From contig CAAEDF010000060.1 in NCBI GenBank assembly GCA_900754535.1, positions 1 through 5,745 on the forward strand: DNA of 5,745 nucleotides, written 5' to 3'. The notes below the pieces were generated by a model. That model was not told the origin of the DNA and searched no databases. It saw only the letters and a list, made by a program, of their open reading frames with translations. The stretch is from Clostridia bacterium (lineage in GTDB: Bacteria; Bacillota; Clostridia; Oscillospirales; CAG-382). Every line of letters starts with the position of its first letter. Within the stretch, counting starts at the first letter, position 1. Made by a program: the position numbers and the translations under genes. Of this stretch, positions 1-5,745 are shown one piece after another.

Positions 1-77
1 ATGGTCAGATTCACATGGTCCAGGGCAAAGTCCCCGTAGGACTTGCACAGATCCTTGATTTCCAAACAGTTTTTCAT
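1..77 (-). CDS. ABC transporter ATP-binding protein, N-terminal fragment
   Basis: Only the first 25 codons are visible; the gene leaves the window at its left edge. The peptide starts MKNCLEIKDLCKSYGDFALD, followed by HVNLT. This matches the usual opening of ABC ATPases: a first beta strand (LEIKDL), then K-S-Y-G, where Tyr14 would be the A-loop aromatic residue that stacks on the ATP adenine. The GDFALD stretch resembles ATPases of ABC-2 type exporters often found with GntR-type regulators in Clostridia, but that subgroup is an inference. Walker A, the signature motif and Walker B would lie outside the window, so substrate and activity cannot be judged. The ATG at 77-75 is the only possible start: the frame has a stop at 137-135 and no other ATG, GTG or TTG between. 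No Shine-Dalgarno sequence precedes it. The gene is divergent from glgD and unlikely to belong to glycogen metabolism. Confidence 0.72.
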   Translation of the reverse strand, partial: MKNCLEIKDLCKSYGDFALDHVNLT

Positions 78-86
78 GCAGAAACC

Positions 87-92
87 ATTAAA
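87..92 (-). promoter_or_regulatory. possible -10 element for the divergent ABC gene
   Basis: Read on the minus strand this is TTTAAT, one base from the TATAAT consensus. It ends 9 bases before the ATG at 77, so transcription would start at or within a few bases of the start codon, giving a leaderless or nearly leaderless mRNA. That fits the missing Shine-Dalgarno sequence. No good -35 hexamer lies 16-18 bases upstream, so the call is weak. Confidence 0.22.
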
Positions 93-98
93 GGATAT

Positions 99-116
99 GC
101 CGCTTTCAGAGGCGGC
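99..116 (+). promoter_or_regulatory. stem-loop just upstream of the glgD ribosome binding site
   Basis: GCCGCTT (99-105) pairs with AGGCGGC (110-116) as a 7-bp stem with one G.U wobble and a TCAG loop. Four bases separate it from AGGAG (121-125), the glgD Shine-Dalgarno, which lies 6 bases before the ATG. No T-run follows, so it is not a terminator for plus-strand transcription. It could modulate ribosome access or protect an mRNA 5' end. A GC stem of similar sequence stands before glgA. Confidence 0.4.
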
Positions 117-131
117 AGATAGGAGTGCGTT

Positions 132-1262
132 ATGTCAACTGTCGGTATAATTTTTTCAAATCTGCACGATAAGAATATATCCGAGCTGACGCGTCTGAGG
201 ACGATGGCCTCGGTGCCGTTCGGCTGCCGGTACAGGCTGATAGATTTTACTCTGTCCAACATGGTCAATTCGGGCATTACTCATGTCGGCGTTATCACGC
301 ATTACAACTATCAGTCGCTGATGGATCATATAGGCTCCGGAAAGGACTGGGACCTTGCAAGGCGCAGCGGAGGCGTGCAGATACTTCCGCCGTACATAAC
401 CGCGTTCGCAAACGCCGAAAACTCGCTGTATAATACCAGACTTGAGGCGCTTAAAAGCATTTATTCTTTTATTTCCGCCTGTAAAGAGGATTATGTGGTT
501 ATTTCCGACTGCGACGTCATATGCAATATCGACCTTTCGGATATCATAGACTATCATATCGAGTCGGGTGCGGACGCCACCTTTGCCGTAAAGCGCTCGT
601 ATATCACAAAAGAGCACGGCGGCCCCGCCGTTGTCATGGAAAGCGACGAGCAGGGAAGACTTACGGACGTCGAAGAATATTCGGGCAACAAAAGCGGATA
701 TATGGACGTGACGATAAATATCTGGGTGATGCACCGTGTATTTCTCGAAAGTATAGTGCTTGACGCCGTTGCACACGGGTATAATGATTTTATAAACGAT
801 GTAATAAAACGCAACATCGGCAACTATAATTTCAGGGTGTATAAATATGACGGCTACTTTGCCGCGCTCAATTCGATGAGCGACTACTTCATGTGCAGTA
901 TGGATCTGCTCGATTCGTCCGTAAGAGATCAGCTTTTCGGCATAAAGGCGCGTCCGGTATACACCAAGGTGCGAAACAGCGCGCCCACGGTCTACTCGCG
1001 TGAGAGCATCGTAAAGAACTCACTTATCGCCGACGGCTGTATAATAGACGGCACGGTGGAGAATTCCATACTGTTCCGCGGCGTAAAGATAGGAAAAGGC
1101 ACAAGCGTAAAGAATTCAATCCTCATGCAGGATACCCTTACGGGCGAAAACGTATATCTCAACTGCGTGATAACCGACAAAAATGTCGTACTGCGTGACG
1201 GCAGGGTCTTGTCCGGCCACGAGACGATGCCGTTTTATATCCGCAAAAACTCCACGGTCTGA
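132..1262 (+). CDS. glgD: ADP-glucose pyrophosphorylase regulatory paralog GlgD
   Basis: This 376-residue protein has the two-part build of glucose-1-phosphate adenylyltransferases: a nucleotidyltransferase domain (about 1-260) and a left-handed beta-helix tail (about 275-370). Family stretches are easy to see: VPFGCRYRLIDFTLSNMVNS (28-47), HIGSGKDWDL (66-75), GGVQILPPY (80-88) and GYFAALNSMSDYF (241-253). Several catalytic GlgC features are absent. The glycine-rich GGxGxRL loop is replaced by an unrelated stretch at about 8-25, and the EKP lysine that contacts glucose-1-phosphate in GlgC is Tyr183 (VEEYSG). The W-Y-x-G-T-A-D-A segment reads SLYNTRLEAL (98-107). These changes are typical of GlgD, which is thought to partner GlgC in a heteromeric enzyme for ADP-glucose synthesis. 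The start is supported by AGGAG at 121-125. It is the first plus-strand gene in the window. A catalytic GlgC must be encoded elsewhere if the pathway works. Confidence 0.93.
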   Translation: MSTVGIIFSNLHDKNISELTRLRTMASVPFGCRYRLIDFTLSNMVNSGITHVGVITHYNYQSLMDHIGSGKDWDLARRSGGVQILPPYITAFANAENSLYNTRLEALKSIYSFISACKEDYVVISDCDVICNIDLSDIIDYHIESGADATFAVKRSYITKEHGGPAVVMESDEQGRLTDVEEYSGNKSGYMDVTINIWVMHRVFLESIVLDAVAHGYNDFINDVIKRNIGNYNFRVYKYDGYFAALNSMSDYFMCSMDLLDSSVRDQLFGIKARPVYTKVRNSAPTVYSRESIVKNSLIADGCIIDGTVENSILFRGVKIGKGTSVKNSILMQDTLTGENVYLNCVITDKNVVLRDGRVLSGHETMPFYIRKNSTV

Positions 1263-1328
1263 CCCCCTGCCCGCCCGGCGGCGCTTTGACGTATGCCGCA
1301 GCCGGGTGCCGATGTTTTGTGAGAGCGT

Positions 1329-1351
1329 AAAAAACAGCCGGCTGCCGCCGG
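1329..1351 (-). terminator. intrinsic-terminator-like hairpin on the minus strand (distal copy)
   Basis: On the minus strand, CCGGC (1351-1347), a GGCA loop and GCCGG (1342-1338) form a 5-bp all-GC stem. CTG and then six T (1334-1329) follow. This has the form of a short intrinsic terminator. No minus-strand gene ends here, so it would act on antisense transcripts running from glgA toward glgD. The stem is short and the call is tentative. Confidence 0.3.
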
Positions 1352-1352
1352 T

Positions 1353-1375
1353 AAAACAGCCGCAGCTTATGCGGC
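1353..1375 (-). terminator. intrinsic-terminator-like hairpin on the minus strand (proximal copy)
   Basis: On the minus strand, GCCGCA (1375-1370), a TAAGC loop and TGCGGC (1364-1359) form a perfect 6-bp stem, followed by TG and four T (1356-1353). It is met before the distal copy by any antisense transcript leaving glgA. The T-run is short, so the terminator reading is weak. The same stem also forms in the plus-strand mRNA. Confidence 0.25.
1359..1375 (+). promoter_or_regulatory. stem-loop just upstream of the glgA ribosome binding site
   Basis: GCCGCA (1359-1364) and TGCGGC (1370-1375) form a perfect 6-bp stem with a GCTTA loop in the plus-strand transcript. Six bases later is GGAGA (1382-1386), the glgA Shine-Dalgarno, 7 bases before the ATG. 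The arrangement mirrors the stem-loop before glgD. It may influence glgA translation or mRNA stability. No T-run follows on this strand, so it should not end operon transcription. Confidence 0.38.
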
Positions 1376-1393
1376 GGAAACGGAGAACCGAAT

Positions 1394-2827
1394 ATGAAAA
1401 AAATTCTGTTTGTCGCATCAGAGGCAGTGCCGTTCGCGTCCTCCGGAGGACTCGGAGACGTTATCGGCTCGCTTCCGGCCGCCGTAAAGGCCGCCTCAAA
1501 GGGAGAATACGACGTCAGGGTCGTCTTGCCGCTTTACGGTACGATGGACCCCAAATACCGTGAAAAGCTCACATATATCACCAACATAACCGTACATCTC
1601 GCATGGCGCAGTCAGTATTGCGGTATATTCTCATATGTGCATTCCGGCGTGACGTATTATTTTATCGACAACGAATACTATTTCAAGCGCGAATCCATGT
1701 ACGGCCAGTATGACGACGGCGAGCGCTACGCCTTCTTCTGCAAGGCGGCGCTTGAGATATTGCCCGTCATCGATTTTATGCCCGATATCCTTCATGCGCA
1801 CGACTGGCAGAGTGCGCTGACCGTGGTATATCTCAAATACAAGTACGGTCTTATGGAAGGCTATTCCTCGATAAAAAGCGTGTTCACCATCCATAATATA
1901 GCCTATCAGGGCGTGTACGGGTTCGATATCCTGGGCGATGTTTTCGAGCTTTCCCGCTTCGACAGCGCGGTGCTGGACTATTCGGGAGACATAAACCTCA
2001 TGAAGGGCGCGATAGTCTGCGCGGACATCGTTTCAACGGTAAGCCCGACGTATTCAAGGGAGATACTTTCGCCTAAATTCTCTCACGGGCTGCACCATGT
2101 GCTGGAGCTCAACAAGGGCAAGATACGCGGCATACTCAACGGGATAGATACCGATTATTATAACCCCGCCAAGGATACCGAGCTGTTCGCCAACTATTCG
2201 TACCGCTCTCCCGGCGGCAAGGCCGAAAACAAGTCGCAGCTTCAGAAAATGCTTTCGCTGCCCGCTTCTCCCGATACGCCCATGATAGCGATAATATCCC
2301 GCCTTGCGGACCATAAGGGGCTTGATCTTGTGGCGCTTGCCGCGGACGACATCCTTGAGGGCAACGTCCAGCTCGTCGTGCTGGGAAAGGGCGAATATTA
2401 TTTCGAAAACTTTTTCTATCACCTTGCCAAAAGATATCCGGCAAAGGTCAGCACGCTGCTTGTGTTCAACAAGGATCTGGCCAAAAAGGTATATGCGGCG
2501 GCCGATATGTTCCTTATGCCGTCCAAAAGCGAGCCCTGCGGGCTGTCGCAGATGATAGCCTCCAGATACGGCGCCGTTCCGATAGTCAGGGAAACGGGCG
2601 GCCTGTACGATTCGATACGGGACTGCGGCTGGCCCGACGGCGGCAACGGATTTACCTTTGCTCCGTACAGCGCGTGGGAGCTGCTGGGCGCCGTAAGACG
2701 TGCGGAAGAGCTCTACCGCAGTGACCGCGATGCCTGGAACGCGCTTATGAAAAAAGTAATGCGTGTGGATTTCTCGTGGAAAAAGTCCGCGCAGGAATAT
2801 ATTGAAATGTACGACTCGATGAAGTAA
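1394..2827 (+). CDS. glgA: glycogen synthase (ADP-glucose type, GT5)
   Basis: At 477 residues this has normal length for bacterial glycogen synthase, the GT5 enzyme that moves glucose from ADP-glucose onto the non-reducing ends of alpha-1,4-glucan. It is a two-domain GT-B protein. The N-terminal domain shows MKKILFVASEAVPF, GGLGDVIGSLP (18-28), HAHDWQSAL (134-142) and TIHNIAYQG (165-173). The hinge has GILNGIDTD (246-254). The C-terminal domain has SRLADHKGLDL (302-312), the catalytic-site SEPCGLSQM (379-387, with Glu380) and ETGGL (400-404). One classic element differs: the N-terminal KxGGL, whose lysine binds the ADP-glucose phosphates, reads SSGGL (16-20), so the lysine is a serine. GGAGA at 1382-1386 supports the start. 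The gene lies 131 bases after glgD and 21 bases before glgP. All other family landmarks are intact, so I expect an active enzyme. Confidence 0.96.
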   Translation: MKKILFVASEAVPFASSGGLGDVIGSLPAAVKAASKGEYDVRVVLPLYGTMDPKYREKLTYITNITVHLAWRSQYCGIFSYVHSGVTYYFIDNEYYFKRESMYGQYDDGERYAFFCKAALEILPVIDFMPDILHAHDWQSALTVVYLKYKYGLMEGYSSIKSVFTIHNIAYQGVYGFDILGDVFELSRFDSAVLDYSGDINLMKGAIVCADIVSTVSPTYSREILSPKFSHGLHHVLELNKGKIRGILNGIDTDYYNPAKDTELFANYSYRSPGGKAENKSQLQKMLSLPASPDTPMIAIISRLADHKGLDLVALAADDILEGNVQLVVLGKGEYYFENFFYHLAKRYPAKVSTLLVFNKDLAKKVYAAADMFLMPSKSEPCGLSQMIASRYGAVPIVRETGGLYDSIRDCGWPDGGNGFTFAPYSAWELLGAVRRAEELYRSDRDAWNALMKKVMRVDFSWKKSAQEYIEMYDSMK

Positions 2828-2848
2828 AAACCGAACTGGAGAAATCAT

Positions 2849-5269
2849 ATGACAAAAAAGCACGAGATAAGGGAAGCGATCATAAGCAAACTTTCGAGAT
2901 ACTTCGGTATCTCTCCGGAGGAAGCGGACGCCGGTCAGATATATAAATCAACCGTGCTTAGCGTCCGTGATATCCTTGCACAGAAAAACAAGTCGTTTAC
3001 CGAGACGGCAAAGGCGGAAAAGCGTAAACGCGTTTATTATATGTGCATGGAGTTCCTCATGGGCCGCTCGCTCAAGATGAATCTTTATAACCTCGGCCTG
3101 GAAAAACAGTACAGAGAAGTGCTTTCCGAGCTGGGGTTCGAACTTGACGAAATATACGAAAGAGAGCCTGACCCCGGACTTGGCAACGGCGGGCTGGGAC
3201 GTCTTGCCGCATGCTTCATGGATTCGCTTTCCGCCCTCGAATATCCCGCGCGCGGATTTTCGATACTTTACGAGTACGGCCTGTTCCGCCAGCGCATAGT
3301 TGACGGCGAACAGCTTGAACTCCCCGATATCTGGCTTCCGGACGGCGACGTCTGGCTCGTCCCGCGTCAGGATAAGGCGGTGACCGTGCGCTTCGGCGGC
3401 CGGGTTGAGGAAAAATGGGATGAGAGCGGCTGCCGGATAAATCTCGTCAACTGCGACGAGGTAGAGGCCGTCCCGTACGATATGTTCGTTTCCGGCGCCG
3501 ACAGCAAGGCCGTAAATATCCTCCGCCTGTGGCGCGCGCGTGACATACGCAATTTCAATATGGAGGCGTTTTCACAGGGGCAGTATATAAAGGCCGTTGA
3601 GGAAAACACCATGGCGGAGACCATCTCCAAGGTCCTCTATCCGGCCGATAACCACCCCGAGGGCAAGCTGTTAAGGCTTTCTCAGCAGTATTTCCTTGTC
3701 AGCGCGTCGCTGCAGAACATCCTTGACAGCCACTTTGCGCTTTACAAGACCTTCGACAACCTGCCCGAAAAGGTCGCCATCCATATAAACGACACCCATC
3801 CCGCGCTCTGCATTCCCGAGCTTATGCGCGTCCTTATGGATATCCACCGCTATTCCTGGGAAAAAGCATGGGATATAACCGTACGCACCGTTTCATATAC
3901 CAACCATACGGTCATGCCGGAGGCGCTTGAGTGCTGGAACGAGGATCTGTTCCGGGTAAAGCTGCCGCGCATATATGCGATAATACACGAAATAAACGAA
4001 CGTTTCTGCGCCGCCGCGTGGGATATATGGAAGGGCGATTGGGAAAAGATCGGCAGGATGTCGGTCATAAACCATTCGCAGATCCGGATGGCCAATCTGT
4101 CCGTGATCGGCTCTCACACCGTCAACGGCGTGTCAAAGCTTCATACGGAGATCCTTAAAACCACCGTGTTCAAGGATTTTTGCGACATGTATCCCGGCCG
4201 TTTCACCAACGTCACCAACGGGATCGCTCATCGCAGATGGCTCTGCTGCTCCAACCCGCGGCTCTCCTCGCTCATATCCGAACGGATAGGCGACGGATAC
4301 AGGAAAAATCCTTCCGAACTTGAAAAGCTCCTCGCTTTTAAGGACGACCGCGATACGCTTGACGCGCTGGATGCCGTCAAGCGTGCGAACAAGGTGGATT
4401 TTTCAAATTATGTAAACCGCGTTGCGGGCATAAAGCTCGATCCGGACTCGGTGTTTGACGTTCAGGTAAAGAGATTGCACGAATATAAAAGGCAGCTTCT
4501 CAACGCGCTTAATATCATAAGCATATACCTGCGCCTGAAGGACGACCCGTCGCATGAAATGAGGCCGCAGAGCTTTATCTTCGGCGCGAAGGCCGCCCCC
4601 GGCTATTATCTTGCCAAGGATATAATCCGCCTTATCTGCTATATTTCCGCGGATATCGAAAAGCATCCCGAGATCGCCGCAAAGCTCAGAGTCGTGTTTC
4701 TGGAAAATTACAACGTCACGCTTGCCGAACGTCTCATACCCGCCTCCGACGTAAGCGAGCAGATATCGCTTGCCGGCAAGGAGGCAAGCGGCACCGGCAA
4801 CATGAAATTCATGATAAACGGCGCCGTGACCATCGGCACGCTTGACGGCGCCAATGTCGAGATAGCCGAGGCGGTGGGTGATGACAATATATTCATCTTC
4901 GGCCATACCGCCGAGGAGGTGGAGGAGCTGTGGCGCAAGGGCTACGCATCCAGCAGCTATTATAACAGGAGCGAAAGGCTTAAGCACACTATAGATTATC
5001 TGCAGACCGGCTTCTGCGGCCGCTCGTTCGGCGACATAGCCAATTACCTGCTGTTTTCGTACGGCGTTTCCGACCCGTATATGTGCCTTGCGGATTTTGA
5101 TTTTTATGTTGACGCGCACGCACGCCTTTCCGCCGCATATGAGGACAGAACGCGCTGGAACGGTATGTCGCTGGTCAATATTGCCAAATCCGGCATATTT
5201 GCCGCCGACCGCAGCATACGCGAGTATGCCGAGAATATATGGCATCTCGGCAGCGACAGGAACGGGTGA
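2849..5269 (+). CDS. glgP: glycogen/maltodextrin phosphorylase (GT35)
   Basis: This 806-residue protein is a full-length alpha-glucan phosphorylase. It releases glucose-1-phosphate from the non-reducing ends of glycogen or maltodextrins with inorganic phosphate and pyridoxal phosphate (PLP). Landmarks in order are YYMCMEFLMGRSL (63-75), DPGLGNGGLGRLAACFMDSL (108-127), NDTHPA (about 314-319), TNHTVMPEALE (351-361), QVKRLHEYKRQ (539-549) and the PLP-site motif SGTGNMKFMINGAVTIGTLD, in which Lys653 should bind PLP. Usual residues look intact. The stretch GFSILYEYGLF (136-146) has Leu where many relatives have Arg (GxxIRYEYG). Whether glycogen or soluble maltodextrin is preferred cannot be told from sequence. 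GGAGA (2838-2842) precedes the ATG by 6 bases, 21 bases after the glgA stop, so co-transcription with glgA is very likely. The last codons run directly into the ribosome site of the following amylase gene. Confidence 0.96.
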   Translation: MTKKHEIREAIISKLSRYFGISPEEADAGQIYKSTVLSVRDILAQKNKSFTETAKAEKRKRVYYMCMEFLMGRSLKMNLYNLGLEKQYREVLSELGFELDEIYEREPDPGLGNGGLGRLAACFMDSLSALEYPARGFSILYEYGLFRQRIVDGEQLELPDIWLPDGDVWLVPRQDKAVTVRFGGRVEEKWDESGCRINLVNCDEVEAVPYDMFVSGADSKAVNILRLWRARDIRNFNMEAFSQGQYIKAVEENTMAETISKVLYPADNHPEGKLLRLSQQYFLVSASLQNILDSHFALYKTFDNLPEKVAIHINDTHPALCIPELMRVLMDIHRYSWEKAWDITVRTVSYTNHTVMPEALECWNEDLFRVKLPRIYAIIHEINERFCAAAWDIWKGDWEKIGRMSVINHSQIRMANLSVIGSHTVNGVSKLHTEILKTTVFKDFCDMYPGRFTNVTNGIAHRRWLCCSNPRLSSLISERIGDGYRKNPSELEKLLAFKDDRDTLDALDAVKRANKVDFSNYVNRVAGIKLDPDSVFDVQVKRLHEYKRQLLNALNIISIYLRLKDDPSHEMRPQSFIFGAKAAPGYYLAKDIIRLICYISADIEKHPEIAAKLRVVFLENYNVTLAERLIPASDVSEQISLAGKEASGTGNMKFMINGAVTIGTLDGANVEIAEAVGDDNIFIFGHTAEEVEELWRKGYASSSYYNRSERLKHTIDYLQTGFCGRSFGDIANYLLFSYGVSDPYMCLADFDFYVDAHARLSAAYEDRTRWNGMSLVNIAKSGIFAADRSIREYAENIWHLGSDRNG
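5264..5269 (+). promoter_or_regulatory. ribosome binding site overlapping the glgP stop codon
   Basis: GGGTGA contains GGTGA, which matches the 3' part of the AGGAGGTGA consensus, and its TGA is the glgP stop codon. It lies 9 bases before the GTG at 5279, the only plausible initiator of the next frame. The overlap suggests that ribosomes ending glgP can restart on the amylase gene. Confidence 0.5.
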
Positions 5270-5278
5270 ATACGGCAA

Positions 5279-5745
5279 GTGGGCTTTGACAGTTTTTCCG
5301 AAATCGAACGCGAATCTCCCGTCCGTGTCGTCCGCCGCGTTGACGGCGCGGATACCCCGTTTGAATACTGCCCGGCAGGAAGCCGCGTGTCCTTCGGGCT
5401 GCGTTTTTCCGGCGACGTGCGTTTTTCCGAGGCGTATTTTTATCTGGGCAACGATGACGGCGTCATTGTCCGCGGAGACCGCACGGAATGTGTGCGCGAA
5501 AACGGCACTGTCACGTTCAATACGGCCGAATACACGCTCGGCAGGGGGCTTTATTTCTTCCATTTCGAGCTTCCTTCCGATTCCGGCGGGCTGCTGTATA
5601 CCTGTGAGGAAGCTGCCGGCTGCACGCTGCGCGATACCTTCTCCGGCGAGTGGCAGCTGCTTGTGTATGATCCGTCGTCCGCACCTGCGCCGCTTCCCGG
5701 CAACGGGATAATATATCATATATTTATAGACCGCTTCAGAAAGGC
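5279..5745 (+). CDS. GH13 alpha-amylase-family glycoside hydrolase, N-terminal fragment
   Basis: The visible 155 codons run off the right edge. Residues 13-135 look like the beta-sandwich N-terminal domain seen in clostridial amylase/cyclomaltodextrinase-type GH13 proteins: FEYCPAGSRVSFGLRFSGDV (28-47), EAYFYLGND (51-59), GRGLYFFHFEL (88-98) and WQLLVYDP (125-132). GIIYHIFIDRF (143-153) then matches the first beta strand of the GH13 barrel (compare MYQIFPDRF). The catalytic Asp, Glu and Asp are beyond the window, so activity and exact specificity are unknown. Given the neighbours it probably hydrolyses alpha-1,4 or alpha-1,6 bonds in glycogen-derived dextrins. No signal peptide is visible, which suits a cytoplasmic enzyme. 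The start is GTG at 5279, supported by GGTGA at 5265-5269; no in-frame ATG exists in the visible part. The frame is the same as glgP, separated by its TGA and nine bases. Confidence 0.85.
   Translation, partial: MGFDSFSEIERESPVRVVRRVDGADTPFEYCPAGSRVSFGLRFSGDVRFSEAYFYLGNDDGVIVRGDRTECVRENGTVTFNTAEYTLGRGLYFFHFELPSDSGGLLYTCEEAAGCTLRDTFSGEWQLLVYDPSSAPAPLPGNGIIYHIFIDRFRK

Larger units (their letters stand above)
1263..1393 (+). other. glgD-glgA intergenic region rich in inverted and direct repeats
   Basis: This is the only sizeable gap inside the operon. It holds no credible gene. GCAGCCGG (1298-1305) is repeated inverted as CCGGCTGC (1338-1345). AAAACAGCCG occurs twice (1331-1340 and 1353-1362). 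CAGCCGGCTG (1335-1344) is a perfect palindrome, and GCCGCAGC occurs at 1295-1302 and 1359-1366. Several hairpins that use the same bases exclude one another, which could permit alternative RNA folds. TTGACG (1286-1291) resembles a -35 box, but no good -10 follows at normal spacing. Confidence 0.6.

Noticed and set aside
55..101. Possible glgD promoter (TTGATT at 55-60 with several weak -10 candidates to 101).
   Set aside because: No -10-like hexamer lies at 16-18 bases; TATGCC at 96-101 is poor and badly spaced.
3..122. Open plus-strand frame ending in TAG at 120-122, a possible glgC 3' end.
   Set aside because: The 39-residue translation has no likeness to a GlgC beta-helix C-terminus, and the minus strand over 1-77 encodes a clear ABC ATPase N-terminus.
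1286..1316. Possible internal promoter for glgA (TTGACG at 1286-1291, GATGTT at 1311-1316).
   Set aside because: The spacing of 19 and the poor -10 match make it no better than chance.
1263..1393. Plus-strand intrinsic terminator between glgD and glgA.
   Set aside because: The hairpins are preceded, not followed, by A/T runs on this strand, so no U-tract would form in the operon mRNA.
1183..1563. 126-residue plus-strand frame bridging glgD, the gap and glgA.
   Set aside because: It is Arg-rich out-of-frame translation overlapping both real genes, with no fitting ribosome site or domain.
2054..2863. 269-residue open frame on the minus strand.
   Set aside because: It is antisense to glgA, which is well supported throughout; no family features are seen.
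5088..5711. 207-residue plus-strand frame overlapping the end of glgP and the GH13 start.
   Set aside because: The other frame gives clear GlgP and GH13 sequence, including GIIYHIFIDRF; this one gives low-complexity Pro/Ala/Arg sequence.
4403..5719. 438-residue open frame on the minus strand.
   Set aside because: It lies antisense to glgP and the GH13 gene, both of which have strong family motifs; its translation shows no recognisable domain. It is a codon-usage shadow.

Overview
This window is most of a glycogen metabolism operon from a Gram-positive anaerobe, probably a member of the Clostridia (Bacillota). The best taxonomic clue is glgD, the non-catalytic-looking paralog of ADP-glucose pyrophosphorylase, which is typical of that group. 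The glgD-glgA-glgP-GH13 amylase order is also common there. Coding DNA is moderately GC-rich, but isoleucine is often written ATA (18 of 34 Ile codons in glgD by hand count). The genus cannot be fixed from this sequence.

Layout. Positions 1-77 (minus strand) hold the first 25 codons of an ABC transporter ATPase that runs off the left edge. A 54-base divergent gap (78-131) follows, with a GC-rich stem-loop just before the glgD ribosome binding site. On the plus strand come glgD (132-1262), a 131-base gap with several inverted and direct repeats (1263-1393), glgA glycogen synthase (1394-2827), glgP glycogen phosphorylase (2849-5269), and the start of a GH13 alpha-amylase-family gene (GTG at 5279, cut by the right edge).

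How the genes work together. GlgD would act with a catalytic GlgC to make or regulate ADP-glucose. GlgA adds the glucose to alpha-1,4 chains. GlgP removes glucose-1-phosphate from chain ends, and the GH13 enzyme probably trims maltodextrins or limit-dextrin branches. Synthesis and breakdown are therefore co-transcribed, with close spacing from glgA onward. glgC and glgB are not in the window, and glgC is not in its usual place just upstream of glgD.

I see no mobile element, CRISPR array, RNA gene or clearly new system. The points worth a second look are the missing glgC neighbour, the SD-less start of the ABC gene, paired stem-loops before the glgD and glgA ribosome sites, two antisense terminator-like hairpins before glgA, the K-to-S change in the GlgA KxGGL motif, and the in-frame TGA junction between glgP and the amylase gene.
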